DNA from: Bradyrhizobium sp. AUGA SZCCT0176
GTDB taxonomy: Bacteria > Pseudomonadota > Alphaproteobacteria > Rhizobiales > Xanthobacteraceae
Direction: 5' to 3'
Assembly (NCBI RefSeq): GCF_018130145.1
Contig: NZ_JAFCMB010000002.1
Coordinates: 248,001 to 312,000 of the forward strand
Length of the DNA: 64,000 nucleotides
Shown: positions 50,373-58,673 of the stretch, piece by piece
Layout: every line of letters starts with the position of its first letter
Position numbering within the stretch: position 1 is the first letter of the stretch
Translations under genes and position numbers: made by a program
The notes under the pieces: generated by a model
The model's input: the letters and a program-made list of their open reading frames with translations, nothing else
Databases searched by the model: none
Told to the model about the DNA's origin: nothing

Positions 50373-51344
50373 TCACTTCTTTTCGATCTTCGCGGTCGCG
50401 ACGATCTCGGCCCAGCGCCTGGTATCCGCTTCCTGAAAGGCTCCGAGCTCCTGCGGCGTCGAGGGAAATGGCGCAGCACCAATCGTGGTCAGGTACTTTT
50501 TCGCCTCAGCGCTGTTGACGAAGCCGGTGACCAGCGTGTTGAGCCTTGCGATGATTTCGGTTGGCGTCTTTGCCCGGACGAAGACGCCAACCCAGGCCGT
50601 CAATTCGTAACCCGGCAATCCGCTTTCCGCGATGGTCGGTAGCTCCGGCATCGTCTCCAGCCGCTTTGCACTGGTCACGGCCAAAGCCCGCAGTTTGCCG
50701 TCCTGGACCAGGCCTTGCGCGCTCGCGGGATCAGCGAAGACACAATCGATCTGCCCGCCCATCACGTCCGTCAAGGCCTGCGGCATGCCGCGATACGGCA
50801 CGTGCTGCATTTCGATGGCCTGGCGAAACCTGAATAGCTCGGCCGCGCCCCTGCTCGATGTATTGCCGCTGCCAAAGGACAAGGGTTTTTCGCGCTGCTT
50901 CGCCAGCGCGACGAATTCGGTAACGGTCCTGGCCGGAAAATCAGCCCTTACCGTCAGCATCATCGGTATCGTCATGATACCTGCGACCGGTGCGAAGTCC
51001 GCTTTGGGATCGTAGGGCAGCGAATTGAACAGGCTGATGTTCGCCGCCTGCGTCGAATTCGTCGTCACAAAAGCCGTATAGCCGTCGGGCTCCGCCTTCA
51101 GGACCGCGAGCGCCGCAAGATTGCCGTCGGCGCCGGGCTTGTTCTCGACCACAACGGTGGCGTTGGTCGTTGCACGAATGCTTTCGGCCAGATGCCGCGT
51201 CACGCTGTCGGTCGCGCTGCCGGGCGGGAATGGAACGATCAGGGTGAGACGCTGCGAGGGATAGGGTTCCGCAGCAGCCGCCGGGAAGCAAGCGGCCAGG
51301 AGAAGTACGACGACAGCGATAGCCCGCACTAAATTGGCCCTCAA
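50373..51344 (-). CDS. Bug-family (TctC-like) periplasmic substrate-binding protein
   Basis: A 323-residue exported binding protein. It has the signal peptide VRAIAVVVLLLAACFPAAAA, then the Bug start YPSQRLTLIVPFPPGSATDSV, and VVVENKPGADGNLAALAV in the fold core. Bug proteins bind carboxylates or aromatic acids and either serve TctAB transporters or act as sensors. No tctA or tctB gene is present, as is common for orphan Bug genes. It is read leftward toward the SDR, with a perfect operator palindrome upstream. Confidence 0.88.
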   Translation of the reverse strand: MRANLVRAIAVVVLLLAACFPAAAAEPYPSQRLTLIVPFPPGSATDSVTRHLAESIRATTNATVVVENKPGADGNLAALAVLKAEPDGYTAFVTTNSTQAANISLFNSLPYDPKADFAPVAGIMTIPMMLTVRADFPARTVTEFVALAKQREKPLSFGSGNTSSRGAAELFRFRQAIEMQHVPYRGMPQALTDVMGGQIDCVFADPASAQGLVQDGKLRALAVTSAKRLETMPELPTIAESGLPGYELTAWVGVFVRAKTPTEIIARLNTLVTGFVNSAEAKKYLTTIGAAPFPSTPQELGAFQEADTRRWAEIVATAKIEKK

Positions 51345-51418
51345 GCTGATCTCTCCCCTGTTGGCGTTTGGGCGGCATCGCCTTCCGGATCGACCTCGAC
51401 ATATGGGCCTTGTCCGAT

Positions 51419-51438
51419 ATAGTACACATACGTACTAT
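51419..51438. promoter_or_regulatory. 7-6-7 operator, copy 11 (perfect palindrome)
   Basis: ATAGTAC-ACATAC-GTACTAT: the two 7-base arms are exact reverse complements with a 6-base spacer, the best copy in the window. It stands in the divergent gap between the Bug gene (start 51344) and the oxidoreductase (start 51526). Confidence 0.8.
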
Positions 51439-51525
51439 CTTTGCGGACTAATGCAAGCGGATCGGTGAGCCCATCAGCTCGTCGCGTGCGCGCACCGCAT
51501 ACCCTCCCAACAGGAACCGTTGGCC

Positions 51526-52536
51526 ATGAACAACAATCGCAATCGTCAGGTCATCCTGAAATCCCGGCCGGCCGATATTCCCCAGGCCGACAATTTCGAA
51601 ATCATCGAGTCCGACGTTCCCGATCTGCGGGAGGGCCAAATCCTGGTGCAGAACCTTTATCTTTCGGTCGAACCTGCCATGCGCGGCTGGGTCAGCAATG
51701 TCGCCAATTATTCGGAGCCGGTGCGCATCGGCGAAGTGATGCGCTCATTCGCCGCCGGCGAGGTGCTGCAATCGGCACATCCCGACTTCAAGCCGGGCGA
51801 CAAGGTGATGGGCATGTTCGGATGGCAGGAGTTCGCCATCGTCGGACCTGCCGCCGTCACGCGAAAAATCGGGGAAGACGGACTGCCGCTTTCGCTCTCG
51901 CTCGGCGTCACCGGTCTCAACGGGATCACTGCTTATTTCGGGCTGCTGGACGTTGGCCAGCCGCGCCCCGGCGACACCGTTGTGGTGTCGACCGCGGCCG
52001 GCGCGGTGGGGTCAGCGGTCGGCCAGATCGCAAAACTGTCGGGTTGCCGGACGGTCGGGATTGCCGGCGGGCCGACCAAGGTCGCCCAGTGTCGTGAACT
52101 GTTCGGCTACGACGTGGCGATCGATTACAAGAGCGACAGTCTGGAGACCGCGCTTGCCACGGCCTGCCCAAGGGGTGTCGACCTCTATTTCGACAACACC
52201 GGTGGCGCTATCAGCGACATTGTGCTTCGCCATCTCGCCGTCGGTGCCCGCGTGGTGATTTGCGGTACCGCGTCGGTGTCGAGCTGGAATCCGTGGCCCA
52301 ACGGTCCGCGCACCGAGCGCCATTTGCTGGTCAAACGCGCACGCATGCAGGGTTTCGTCATCTTCGACTACGCGCCCCGGTTCGAAGAGGCCGTCACCCG
52401 TCTGGCCCAGTGGATCCGCGATGGACGACTGCGCTATTCCGAAGACGTGCTCGAAGGCATCGAACACGCGCCGGGAGCGATCGCCGGACTCTATCGCGGT
52501 GAGAACACCGGCAAGCGGCTGATCAGGATCAGGTGA
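51526..52536 (+). CDS. NADP-dependent MDR oxidoreductase (PTGR/curA-like)
   Basis: A 336-residue zinc-free medium-chain reductase. NLYLSVEPAMRGWVS, GVTGLNGITAYFGLLDVGQP and VVVSTAAGAVGSAVGQIAKL are signatures of the leukotriene-B4 dehydrogenase / prostaglandin reductase branch, which reduces C=C bonds of enones and enals with NADPH. FDYAPRFEEA near the C-terminus is typical. ATG 51526 with AGGA upstream is used rather than TTG 51520. It is controlled with the Bug gene by the perfect operator and is convergent with the next binding protein. Confidence 0.88.
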   Translation: MNNNRNRQVILKSRPADIPQADNFEIIESDVPDLREGQILVQNLYLSVEPAMRGWVSNVANYSEPVRIGEVMRSFAAGEVLQSAHPDFKPGDKVMGMFGWQEFAIVGPAAVTRKIGEDGLPLSLSLGVTGLNGITAYFGLLDVGQPRPGDTVVVSTAAGAVGSAVGQIAKLSGCRTVGIAGGPTKVAQCRELFGYDVAIDYKSDSLETALATACPRGVDLYFDNTGGAISDIVLRHLAVGARVVICGTASVSSWNPWPNGPRTERHLLVKRARMQGFVIFDYAPRFEEAVTRLAQWIRDGRLRYSEDVLEGIEHAPGAIAGLYRGENTGKRLIRIR

Positions 52537-52561
52537 CGGCCGGTACTCCGGACCAATGCCG

Positions 52562-53779
52562 CTATTTGGCCGAGGCCGACGTTGCAGCCTCGTCGATCAG
52601 CTTCCACGAAGCGCCTTCGAACTTTGCCATGCGCAGCGATTCATAGGGAGCATAGTCCTGCGGCGTGGTGTTGAGCTGGATTCCGGGCAGCATCATCTTG
52701 AGGCGCGTGCCCTTCATGCTGGTCGCCTGCTTCAGGAGATTCTCCCGCGTCAGGTCGTCCCCGCACTTCGTAATCGCCTGGACGATGCCCTGCACGTTGA
52801 CATAGCCCGACAGGGCGACGAAATCGCCGGGATTGTCGTTCGGCGCCCACTTCTTCATGAACTCCACATACTCCTTCACCTCGGGGTCATCGGCCCAGGC
52901 CGGATCACCAGCCTGCTTGGTGAATTGCGTCGTGATGATGCCTTGCGCGTTATCGAAGCCGGCCGGCTCCAGCACCGTCTTGACCGAATTGGTCGGGCTG
53001 GCAAGGAACTGCAGCGGCGTCCAGCCCGTCTCCTTCACCTTGCGCAGTCCTTGCGCGGTGAATTTTGGCGTCGAGAAGTACAGCAACGTGTCGGATCCGG
53101 AATCCTTCAGACGAACGATCTGGGAGTCGATGGTCGGCTCGGTTATTTCATAGGTCACTTCGGCAACGATCTTGATCTTGTCGCCGAGCGCAGCCTTCAG
53201 GCCGACCAGAAAGTCCTTGCCGTAATCATCGTTCTGATAGAGCACGCCGATTTTGGCGGTCGGCTTGTGCTTCAGGATGTACTGCCCGAACGTTTTTCCC
53301 TCCATCTCGAAGCCCGGATACATCGGCACGGTCCAGGGGAAGTTCTGCGGGTCGGCGAAACGCCGGCCACCGGCAGACACGAAGATGTGCGGCACCTTGG
53401 CGCCGTTCAGATATTTCTGGATCGCGACATTCGGCGTCGTGCCGACGGTACCGACATCGGCCAGCACCTCGTCATTCTCGACCAGCTTTCGGGTCTGTTC
53501 GATTGCCTTCGGCGGACTGAAGGCGTTATCGAGCGAGATCATGTTGATCTTGCGGCCGTTGATGCCGCCGGCCTCGTTGACCATCTTGAAATAGCCGGTC
53601 ATCACCCGGCCGTAGCTGGAGAACGCCGACGCCGGCCCGCTATAGGGAACCGTCTGACCGAGCTTGATCTCGGTGTCGGTGACGCCGGGCCCGTATTTCT
53701 TCTCGGCGGCCGACAGGTCACCGATCGTTGCAACGGCCATCATGGCAACCGCGGCCGTCCATCCAAATTTCCGGATCAT
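52562..53779 (-). CDS. Orphan ABC substrate-binding protein (branched-chain type)
   Basis: A 405-residue periplasmic binding protein. The signal peptide ends at DLSAAEKKYGPG, and the mature part contains TDTEIKLGQTVPYSGPASAF, NEAGGINGRKINMISLD and DVGTVGTTPNVAIQKYL, with ALSGYVNVQGIVQAI in the second lobe. It belongs to the LivJ family but to a subgroup often linked to aromatic or alicyclic acid use. No permease or ATPase is adjacent; it may feed the liv system at 29.4-32.7 kb. An operator copy lies upstream. Confidence 0.88.
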   Translation of the reverse strand: MIRKFGWTAAVAMMAVATIGDLSAAEKKYGPGVTDTEIKLGQTVPYSGPASAFSSYGRVMTGYFKMVNEAGGINGRKINMISLDNAFSPPKAIEQTRKLVENDEVLADVGTVGTTPNVAIQKYLNGAKVPHIFVSAGGRRFADPQNFPWTVPMYPGFEMEGKTFGQYILKHKPTAKIGVLYQNDDYGKDFLVGLKAALGDKIKIVAEVTYEITEPTIDSQIVRLKDSGSDTLLYFSTPKFTAQGLRKVKETGWTPLQFLASPTNSVKTVLEPAGFDNAQGIITTQFTKQAGDPAWADDPEVKEYVEFMKKWAPNDNPGDFVALSGYVNVQGIVQAITKCGDDLTRENLLKQATSMKGTRLKMMLPGIQLNTTPQDYAPYESLRMAKFEGASWKLIDEAATSASAK

Positions 53780-53821
53780 GCTTCCCTCCCCGTTAAGCCC
53801 GCTTGAACGGATCTCGATTTA

Positions 53822-53841
53822 ACGGTACACTAGCATACTAA
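53822..53841. promoter_or_regulatory. 7-6-7 operator, copy 12 (binding-protein promoter)
   Basis: ACGGTAC-ACTAGC-ATACTAA: both half-sites fit. It is 43 bases upstream of the binding-protein start on the minus strand. Confidence 0.62.
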
Positions 53842-53928
53842 TTTTTGGCTTACAAGCAAGTTGGCCGGTTTCTTTTGTCGTGGGCCCGCAGGTAGCGTCG
53901 TCGGCACGCATCAGCACGGCCTACCCTT

Positions 53929-54327
53929 CTACTCGCACGCCCTGGATTCGCCTTTGGTTTCCTGCAGTTCAATCCGGTCGATCTGCGCGAACAATTCATC
54001 CGCGATATCAAGATCGGTTGCGAAGTTCATGGGATCGGCGTGGCCGCAGATCACGTCGGCGAAATGCCAGGCCGCCACGGCCACCACCCGGTCCTTTGCC
54101 ATCACCGCGATCTTGAGCGGATGCCTGGCGCCGACACCGCGCGCGGTCTGGTAGCCATCGGCGATGCAATAGAGTTCGACCCGCACCTTCCCGGTCGATA
54201 CCGCCTGGATCGAAACCTCGATGTCGCAAAAGCCGAACGCGGGATCGTCGCGCGAGCCCTCCGCATAGAAATAAAATGCACCGATTTTGCCATGCGCGCA
54301 GGGTCCCAATGCGCGGTCGCGCGGCAC
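53929..54327 (-). CDS. Hypothetical secreted protein, apparently frameshifted at its N-terminus
   Basis: The frame ending at 53929 gives a convincing 132-residue protein (GKIGAFYFYAEG, VRVELYCIADGYQ, PLKIAVMAKDRVVAVAAW) but starts only at a GTG without a ribosome binding site. A typical signal peptide, YLLFLSSILFAWASPTAYA, is encoded just upstream (about 54340-54400) in another frame, behind a GGGAGG sequence near 54418. This suggests a one- or two-base frameshift near 54320-54345, or a sequencing error. I do not recognise the family. The signal peptide implies a periplasmic protein of about 160 residues if repaired. Confidence 0.5.
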   Translation of the reverse strand: MPRDRALGPCAHGKIGAFYFYAEGSRDDPAFGFCDIEVSIQAVSTGKVRVELYCIADGYQTARGVGARHPLKIAVMAKDRVVAVAAWHFADVICGHADPMNFATDLDIADELFAQIDRIELQETKGESRACE

Positions 54328-54431
54328 CTGCGGGTCCGGCCTTGCCGGCGTACGCGGTGGGAGAAGCCCAAGCGAACAGAATTGACGATAGGAATAGCAG
54401 GTAGCCAGAACAGCCTCCCTTCAGGTTTGCT

Positions 54432-55427
54432 TCAAGCTGGGGCCCTGATGTCGAGACCCAACAAGCCCTTCGCATTGCTCATAAACGTTTCACGCGCGAG
54501 GCCCAGCGCCCGCTCGGCAAACTCCGCCGGCCGATCCTGCTTGATCGTGAACGGATAGTCCGACCCAGCCACAATGCGGTCCTTCCCGACCTTGGTCACC
54601 AGATAGTCCAGCGCGACATCGTCATAGAGGATGGTGTCGTAAAAGAACGACTTTACCATCTCGCCGGGATCGCGCGGAAACAGGCTATCCAAGGGCGGTC
54701 CAATGCTCCGGGCGTGCCGCAGCCGCGGCAGGATCCAGGGCAGCGCGCCGCCGCCATGACTGAGCAGGATCCGCAGATTTGGGAAACGCTCAGTCACACC
54801 GTTGGTCATCAGCGACACCGCGGCAAACGCGGTTTCGAGCGGAAATGCCGCAACCGCCGCCAGCTCGGGCCGACCGCCCATGCGGTCGAGACCGAGCGGA
54901 TGCAGCGGATGGACCATCACCATCAAGCCCGCCTGTTCGGCCGCGGCATAGATATCGTGCAGCCTGATATCGCCGAGCGGAATACCGTTGATGTGGCTGC
55001 CAATCTCGATGCCGCGCAGGCCAAGCGATTTGATCTCGTCCAACCGCTTGACGGCGAGAGACGCATCCTGCATCGGCGCCATGCCGATGCCGATGAATTG
55101 CCCGGGGTTCGCATTGCAGAGTTCGGCGATACCCTCATTGATATGCCGGCACAGCGCGTCGGCATCCGCGGCCGGAAACCAGTGCGACAGCAGTTCCGGC
55201 ATCGGCGAGACGACCTGCACGTCGACATCGTCGGCTGCCATGTCGTCGATGCGGCGCCTGGCGTCCCAGCTTCGGGAATCGATGACGCGGAACACCTTGC
55301 CGTCGACAATCACCGCGGCGCTATCTGCCCCCTTGCGTTCGATCGACGGCCAAAGCGGATTGCGCCCGGCTTGCTGCGGAATGCTGCCGGGAACGAAATG
55401 GGTATGGGTATCGATGGCCTCGGCCAC
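54432..55427 (-). CDS. Amidohydrolase family 2 protein, ACMSD-like decarboxylase
   Basis: A 331-residue metal-dependent TIM barrel. The N-terminal DTHTHF is the HxH metal motif. HPLHPLG and LSHGGGALPW carry further His ligands, and VAGSDYPF holds the catalytic Asp. This is the pattern of 2-amino-3-carboxymuconate-semialdehyde decarboxylase and related aromatic or ring-cleavage-product decarboxylases. I use GTG 55427, preceded by GAGGAAGCG; the frame upstream to 55547 crosses the divergent promoter. It is divergent from the dioxygenase operon, so removal of a carboxyl group from a ring-cleavage product is a fair inference. Confidence 0.8.
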   Translation of the reverse strand: MAEAIDTHTHFVPGSIPQQAGRNPLWPSIERKGADSAAVIVDGKVFRVIDSRSWDARRRIDDMAADDVDVQVVSPMPELLSHWFPAADADALCRHINEGIAELCNANPGQFIGIGMAPMQDASLAVKRLDEIKSLGLRGIEIGSHINGIPLGDIRLHDIYAAAEQAGLMVMVHPLHPLGLDRMGGRPELAAVAAFPLETAFAAVSLMTNGVTERFPNLRILLSHGGGALPWILPRLRHARSIGPPLDSLFPRDPGEMVKSFFYDTILYDDVALDYLVTKVGKDRIVAGSDYPFTIKQDRPAEFAERALGLARETFMSNAKGLLGLDIRAPA

Positions 55428-55505
55428 AACGCGCTTCCTCGATATTGTTATGCACCGCACCAGTGTTCCCCGCCCACATTCTCCGGGCGGAACCTGCGAT
55501 GCTAC

Positions 55506-55535
55506 TTTACAAGCAGGTTGGACTGTTTTTAATAT
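55506..55535 (+). promoter_or_regulatory. Sigma-70-like promoter of the dioxygenase operon
   Basis: TTTACA (55506-55511) and TAATAT (55530-55535), 18 bases apart, fit a strong housekeeping promoter. The -10 box overlaps the ATG at 55534, which argues that this ATG is not the translation start. An inverted repeat, CCGCCC (55470-55475) with GGGCGG (55485-55490), lies just upstream and could be an operator. Confidence 0.55.
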
Positions 55536-55641
55536 GGATGCAATCAAAGAAACGAATTGCAGGGTTTTGCGGACCTCCGCTCAACCGACTTGCGGAAAGG
55601 ACGCGACGATCAAGATCGCGTCAGGGAGTGAAAGCGGAAAA

Positions 55642-56853
55642 TTGACGGCGCCAGTCGAAAACATCGTGATTGCAGGAGCAGGCCAGGCCGGCGGCCGTGC
55701 GGCGGAAGCGTTGCGCGCCCGCGGCTTTCAGGGCGCCATCACCATCCTCGGCGAAGAGCCCCATCCGCCGTACGAGCGGCCGCAATTGTCCAAGGCGATG
55801 CTCTGCAGCCCGGACGCGCCGGTAGCCTACATCAAGCAGGCCCGGGATTGGAGCGACGTCCTGAACGTTCGGCTCGAAACCGGCGCGGCAGTGACTGATT
55901 GCGACGCCGACCGCCGCACGGTTACCACAGCCGATGGCCGTTCGTTCGCCTACGATCGCCTGCTGATCGCGACCGGAACGCGGCCTCGCCGGCTTGCTGC
56001 GCTGGAACACCCGGGCCTTGAAATTCAGTACCTGCGCAACGTCGAGGATGCGCTGCGCTTTCGCAAATCCGTTCAGCATCAATCCCGGATCGCGATCGTC
56101 GGCGGCGGCGTGATCGGGCTCGAGGCGGCCTGCGCAGCCGCAAAGAACGGATGTCGCGTTACAGTGATCGAGAGCGAGCCGCGCTTGCTGGCCCGGGCAT
56201 TCCCGCCGCTCGTCAGCGACATCGTCGCCGCCAAGCATCGCAACCATGGAGTCAACTTCATCTTTGGCGCGACCGTCACCGGAAGTACGCCCGATGGCGT
56301 TCAGCTCAGCAACGACGAAGAGGTCGAGGCGGATCTGGTGCTGATCGGCATTGGCGTTGAACCGGTGCCGACGGTCGCCGAACGGCTTGGCCTGCCAACG
56401 GCGGATGGGATCGCCGTCGATGCCTGCGGCCGCACCGCGGCGTCAGGCGTGTTCTGCGCCGGCGATGCCGCTCTGCAATGGAGCCGCTGTCACGGCCGCG
56501 CGATCCGGGTCGAGACCTGGGCCAACGCGCAGAACCAGGCGATTTCGGTCGCGGCGAACATGATCGGCGAGGCCAGAGAGTACAGCGACCCGCCCTGGTT
56601 CTGGACCGACCAATATGACCTGAACATCCAGGTCGCCGGCGATATGCTCGACAGCGACCACATCGTCCGCGGCGATGAACGTTCTGGGAAATTCTCGGTT
56701 GTAGCGATGCGCGGCTCGGAAGTGGTCGGCGCGTTGTCGGTCAATGCCGCCAAGGAGATGGCGATGCTCAAGCGCGTGATCGCGGCGAACACCAAGCCGT
56801 CACGTGCCGATCTTGAATCGCCCGCCTACGATTTGCGGGCCGCCTTGAAATGA
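55642..56853 (+). CDS. Ferredoxin--NAD(+) reductase component of the ring-hydroxylating dioxygenase
   Basis: A protein of about 403 residues in the BphA4/class II reductase family. The FAD site IVIAGAGQAGGRAAEAL, the NAD site IAIVGGGVIGLEAACAAA, GVFCAGDAA near the C-terminal FAD contact, and the reductase-type WFWTDQYDLNIQVAG are all seen. It passes electrons from NADH to the Rieske ferredoxin. Start: TTG 55642 gives the normal length and follows the promoter at 55506-55535. The ATG at 55534 would add 36 unmatched residues and overlaps the -10 box; neither has an ideal ribosome binding site. First gene of the operon. Confidence 0.85.
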   Translation: MTAPVENIVIAGAGQAGGRAAEALRARGFQGAITILGEEPHPPYERPQLSKAMLCSPDAPVAYIKQARDWSDVLNVRLETGAAVTDCDADRRTVTTADGRSFAYDRLLIATGTRPRRLAALEHPGLEIQYLRNVEDALRFRKSVQHQSRIAIVGGGVIGLEAACAAAKNGCRVTVIESEPRLLARAFPPLVSDIVAAKHRNHGVNFIFGATVTGSTPDGVQLSNDEEVEADLVLIGIGVEPVPTVAERLGLPTADGIAVDACGRTAASGVFCAGDAALQWSRCHGRAIRVETWANAQNQAISVAANMIGEAREYSDPPWFWTDQYDLNIQVAGDMLDSDHIVRGDERSGKFSVVAMRGSEVVGALSVNAAKEMAMLKRVIAANTKPSRADLESPAYDLRAALK

Positions 56854-56884
56854 AAAGCAAAGAACTTTCCAGGGAGAAACAGCA

Positions 56885-58156
56885 ATGAACGCGTTCCAAC
56901 GGATGAATACCGCGCTCATGATCGATGAAGGCAAGAAGATATTCAAGGTTTCGCGCCGGGCCTTTGTCGATCCTGATATTCTGGAGGCCGAGCGGGCGCA
57001 GATCTTCGACAAATGCTGGCTCTACCTCGGCCATAGTTCCGAACTCGCCAAGCCGGGGGACTTTGTCACGCGTTCGGTCGGGGGGCGGAACATTCTGTTC
57101 GCGCGCGATGGCAAGGGCAATCTCAAGGCGATGCTCAACACCTGCCCGCATCGCGGCGCGCAGGTCTGCCGCGAAAAGCACGGCAGCGCCAAATCCTTCC
57201 AATGCTTCTATCACGGCTGGGTATTTGGGCTCGATGGAACGCTGCGCAGCCAGCCTGGCGAGTCCTCCTACGCCGCGGATTTCAAGGAGCGCTCGACCTC
57301 CAACATGCAACAGGTGGCGCGGTTCGAGAGCTACCGCGATCTCAATTTCATTTGCTTCGACAAGGGCGTCGAGAGCCTTTCGGACTATCTCGGTCCGGTG
57401 AAGGAGTATCTCGATGTGATCTGCGATCAGGCCGAGATGGGAATGACCATCGTCGGCGGCACGCAGGAATACTCGATGCGGGCGAACTGGAAGCTGCTGA
57501 CCGAGAACAGCATCGACGGCTACCACGCGCTGACGACGCATGCGACCTATCTGGACTACCTGAAGTCGGCGAGCGGCGCGCTGGCTCAGGTCGCCTTTGA
57601 GGGCTCTGCGCGCGATCTCGGCAAAGGCCATGCCGTGCTCGAATACAAGGCGCCCTGGGGCCGCCCCGTCGCGCAATGGATTCCCTCATGGGGCGAGGAA
57701 GGAAAACACGAGCTTACCCGTCTTTATGATGGCCTGGTGAAGCGGTTCGGCAAGGAGCGCGCCGATCGCATCGCCACCTTCAACCGCAATCTGTTTATCT
57801 TTCCGAACCTGGTGATCAACGACATCATGGCCGTGACGGTACGAACCTATTATCCCGCCGCGCCCGACTTCATGAACATCAGCGCCTGGGCCCTGGCCCC
57901 CAAGGAAGAGACCGAATGGGCACGGAAATACCGGCTGTTCAACTTCCTCGAATTTCTCGGGCCCGGCGGCTTTGCAACGCCTGACGACGTCGAGGCGCTC
58001 GAGCAGTGCCAGCGCGGTTTTCGCAACTCCGCCGAGGCGCAGTGGAACGACATTTCGAAAGGCATGGGCAAGGAAAACCCGTCCTACGACGACGAATTGC
58101 AGATGCGCGCGTTCTGGTCGAACTGGAACGAGCATATTTTCAGGGTGCCGGCATGA
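56885..58156 (+). CDS. Rieske ring-hydroxylating dioxygenase, large (alpha) subunit
   Basis: A 423-residue catalytic subunit. The [2Fe-2S] Rieske site is C87-P-H89 and C107-x2-H110. The mononuclear iron site has H214 and H219 in ENSIDGYHALTTH with the bridging D211, and an acidic third ligand near D367/D368. It adds O2 to an aromatic ring to form a cis-dihydrodiol. The subgroup looks like that of cumate, phenylpropionate and other substituted aromatic acids, but the substrate is not fixed by sequence. GGGAG precedes the ATG, and the stop overlaps the beta subunit start (ATGA). Confidence 0.92.
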   Translation: MNAFQRMNTALMIDEGKKIFKVSRRAFVDPDILEAERAQIFDKCWLYLGHSSELAKPGDFVTRSVGGRNILFARDGKGNLKAMLNTCPHRGAQVCREKHGSAKSFQCFYHGWVFGLDGTLRSQPGESSYAADFKERSTSNMQQVARFESYRDLNFICFDKGVESLSDYLGPVKEYLDVICDQAEMGMTIVGGTQEYSMRANWKLLTENSIDGYHALTTHATYLDYLKSASGALAQVAFEGSARDLGKGHAVLEYKAPWGRPVAQWIPSWGEEGKHELTRLYDGLVKRFGKERADRIATFNRNLFIFPNLVINDIMAVTVRTYYPAAPDFMNISAWALAPKEETEWARKYRLFNFLEFLGPGGFATPDDVEALEQCQRGFRNSAEAQWNDISKGMGKENPSYDDELQMRAFWSNWNEHIFRVPA

Positions 58157-58659
58157 GCGACGGAGTAACCGCGATGCACGCCATAGCCCGTACCGACGTC
58201 GAGGATTTCCTGTTTGCCGAAGCCGAACTGCTGGATGAATGGCGGCTGCCGGAATGGCTGGAGCTGTTCACTGACGACGCGATTTATTACGTCCCGGCGA
58301 CGGACCTGGCCGTCGACGCTTCGCCCGACAACAACCTGTTCTATGTCGCCGACGACCGCTTCCGGCTCAGCGAGCGGGTCAAGCGCTTGATGAAACGAAC
58401 CGCGCATGCCGAGTTCCCGCATTCGAGGACGCGACACCTCGTCAGCAACGTCCGCATCAGAAAGCATATCGGCGACGATATCGAGGTGAGTTCGGCCTTT
58501 ATCACCTATCGCACCAAGGACGGCGTGACGGACACCTATTTCGGCAGCAACCGTTATCGTCTCGTCCCCGGCAACGGCACGTTCCGGATCAAGGAAAAGC
58601 GCTGCCTTCTCGACAGCGAAGGCCTCCGCGCCCAGGGCCGCGTCAGCATCATTCTGTGA
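58153..58659 (+). CDS. Ring-hydroxylating dioxygenase, small (beta) subunit
   Basis: A 168-residue protein of the SnoaL-like dioxygenase beta family. The words EAELLDEWRLPEWLELFTDDAIYYVP, HSRTRHLVSNVR and the C-terminal strand FRIKEKRCLLDSEGLR are typical (shown as separate motifs). It forms the structural half of an alpha3beta3 hexamer. ATG 58153 overlaps the alpha stop by four bases. Confidence 0.9.
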   Translation: MSDGVTAMHAIARTDVEDFLFAEAELLDEWRLPEWLELFTDDAIYYVPATDLAVDASPDNNLFYVADDRFRLSERVKRLMKRTAHAEFPHSRTRHLVSNVRIRKHIGDDIEVSSAFITYRTKDGVTDTYFGSNRYRLVPGNGTFRIKEKRCLLDSEGLRAQGRVSIIL

Positions 58660-58673
58660 AAGCAAAGCAGGTA

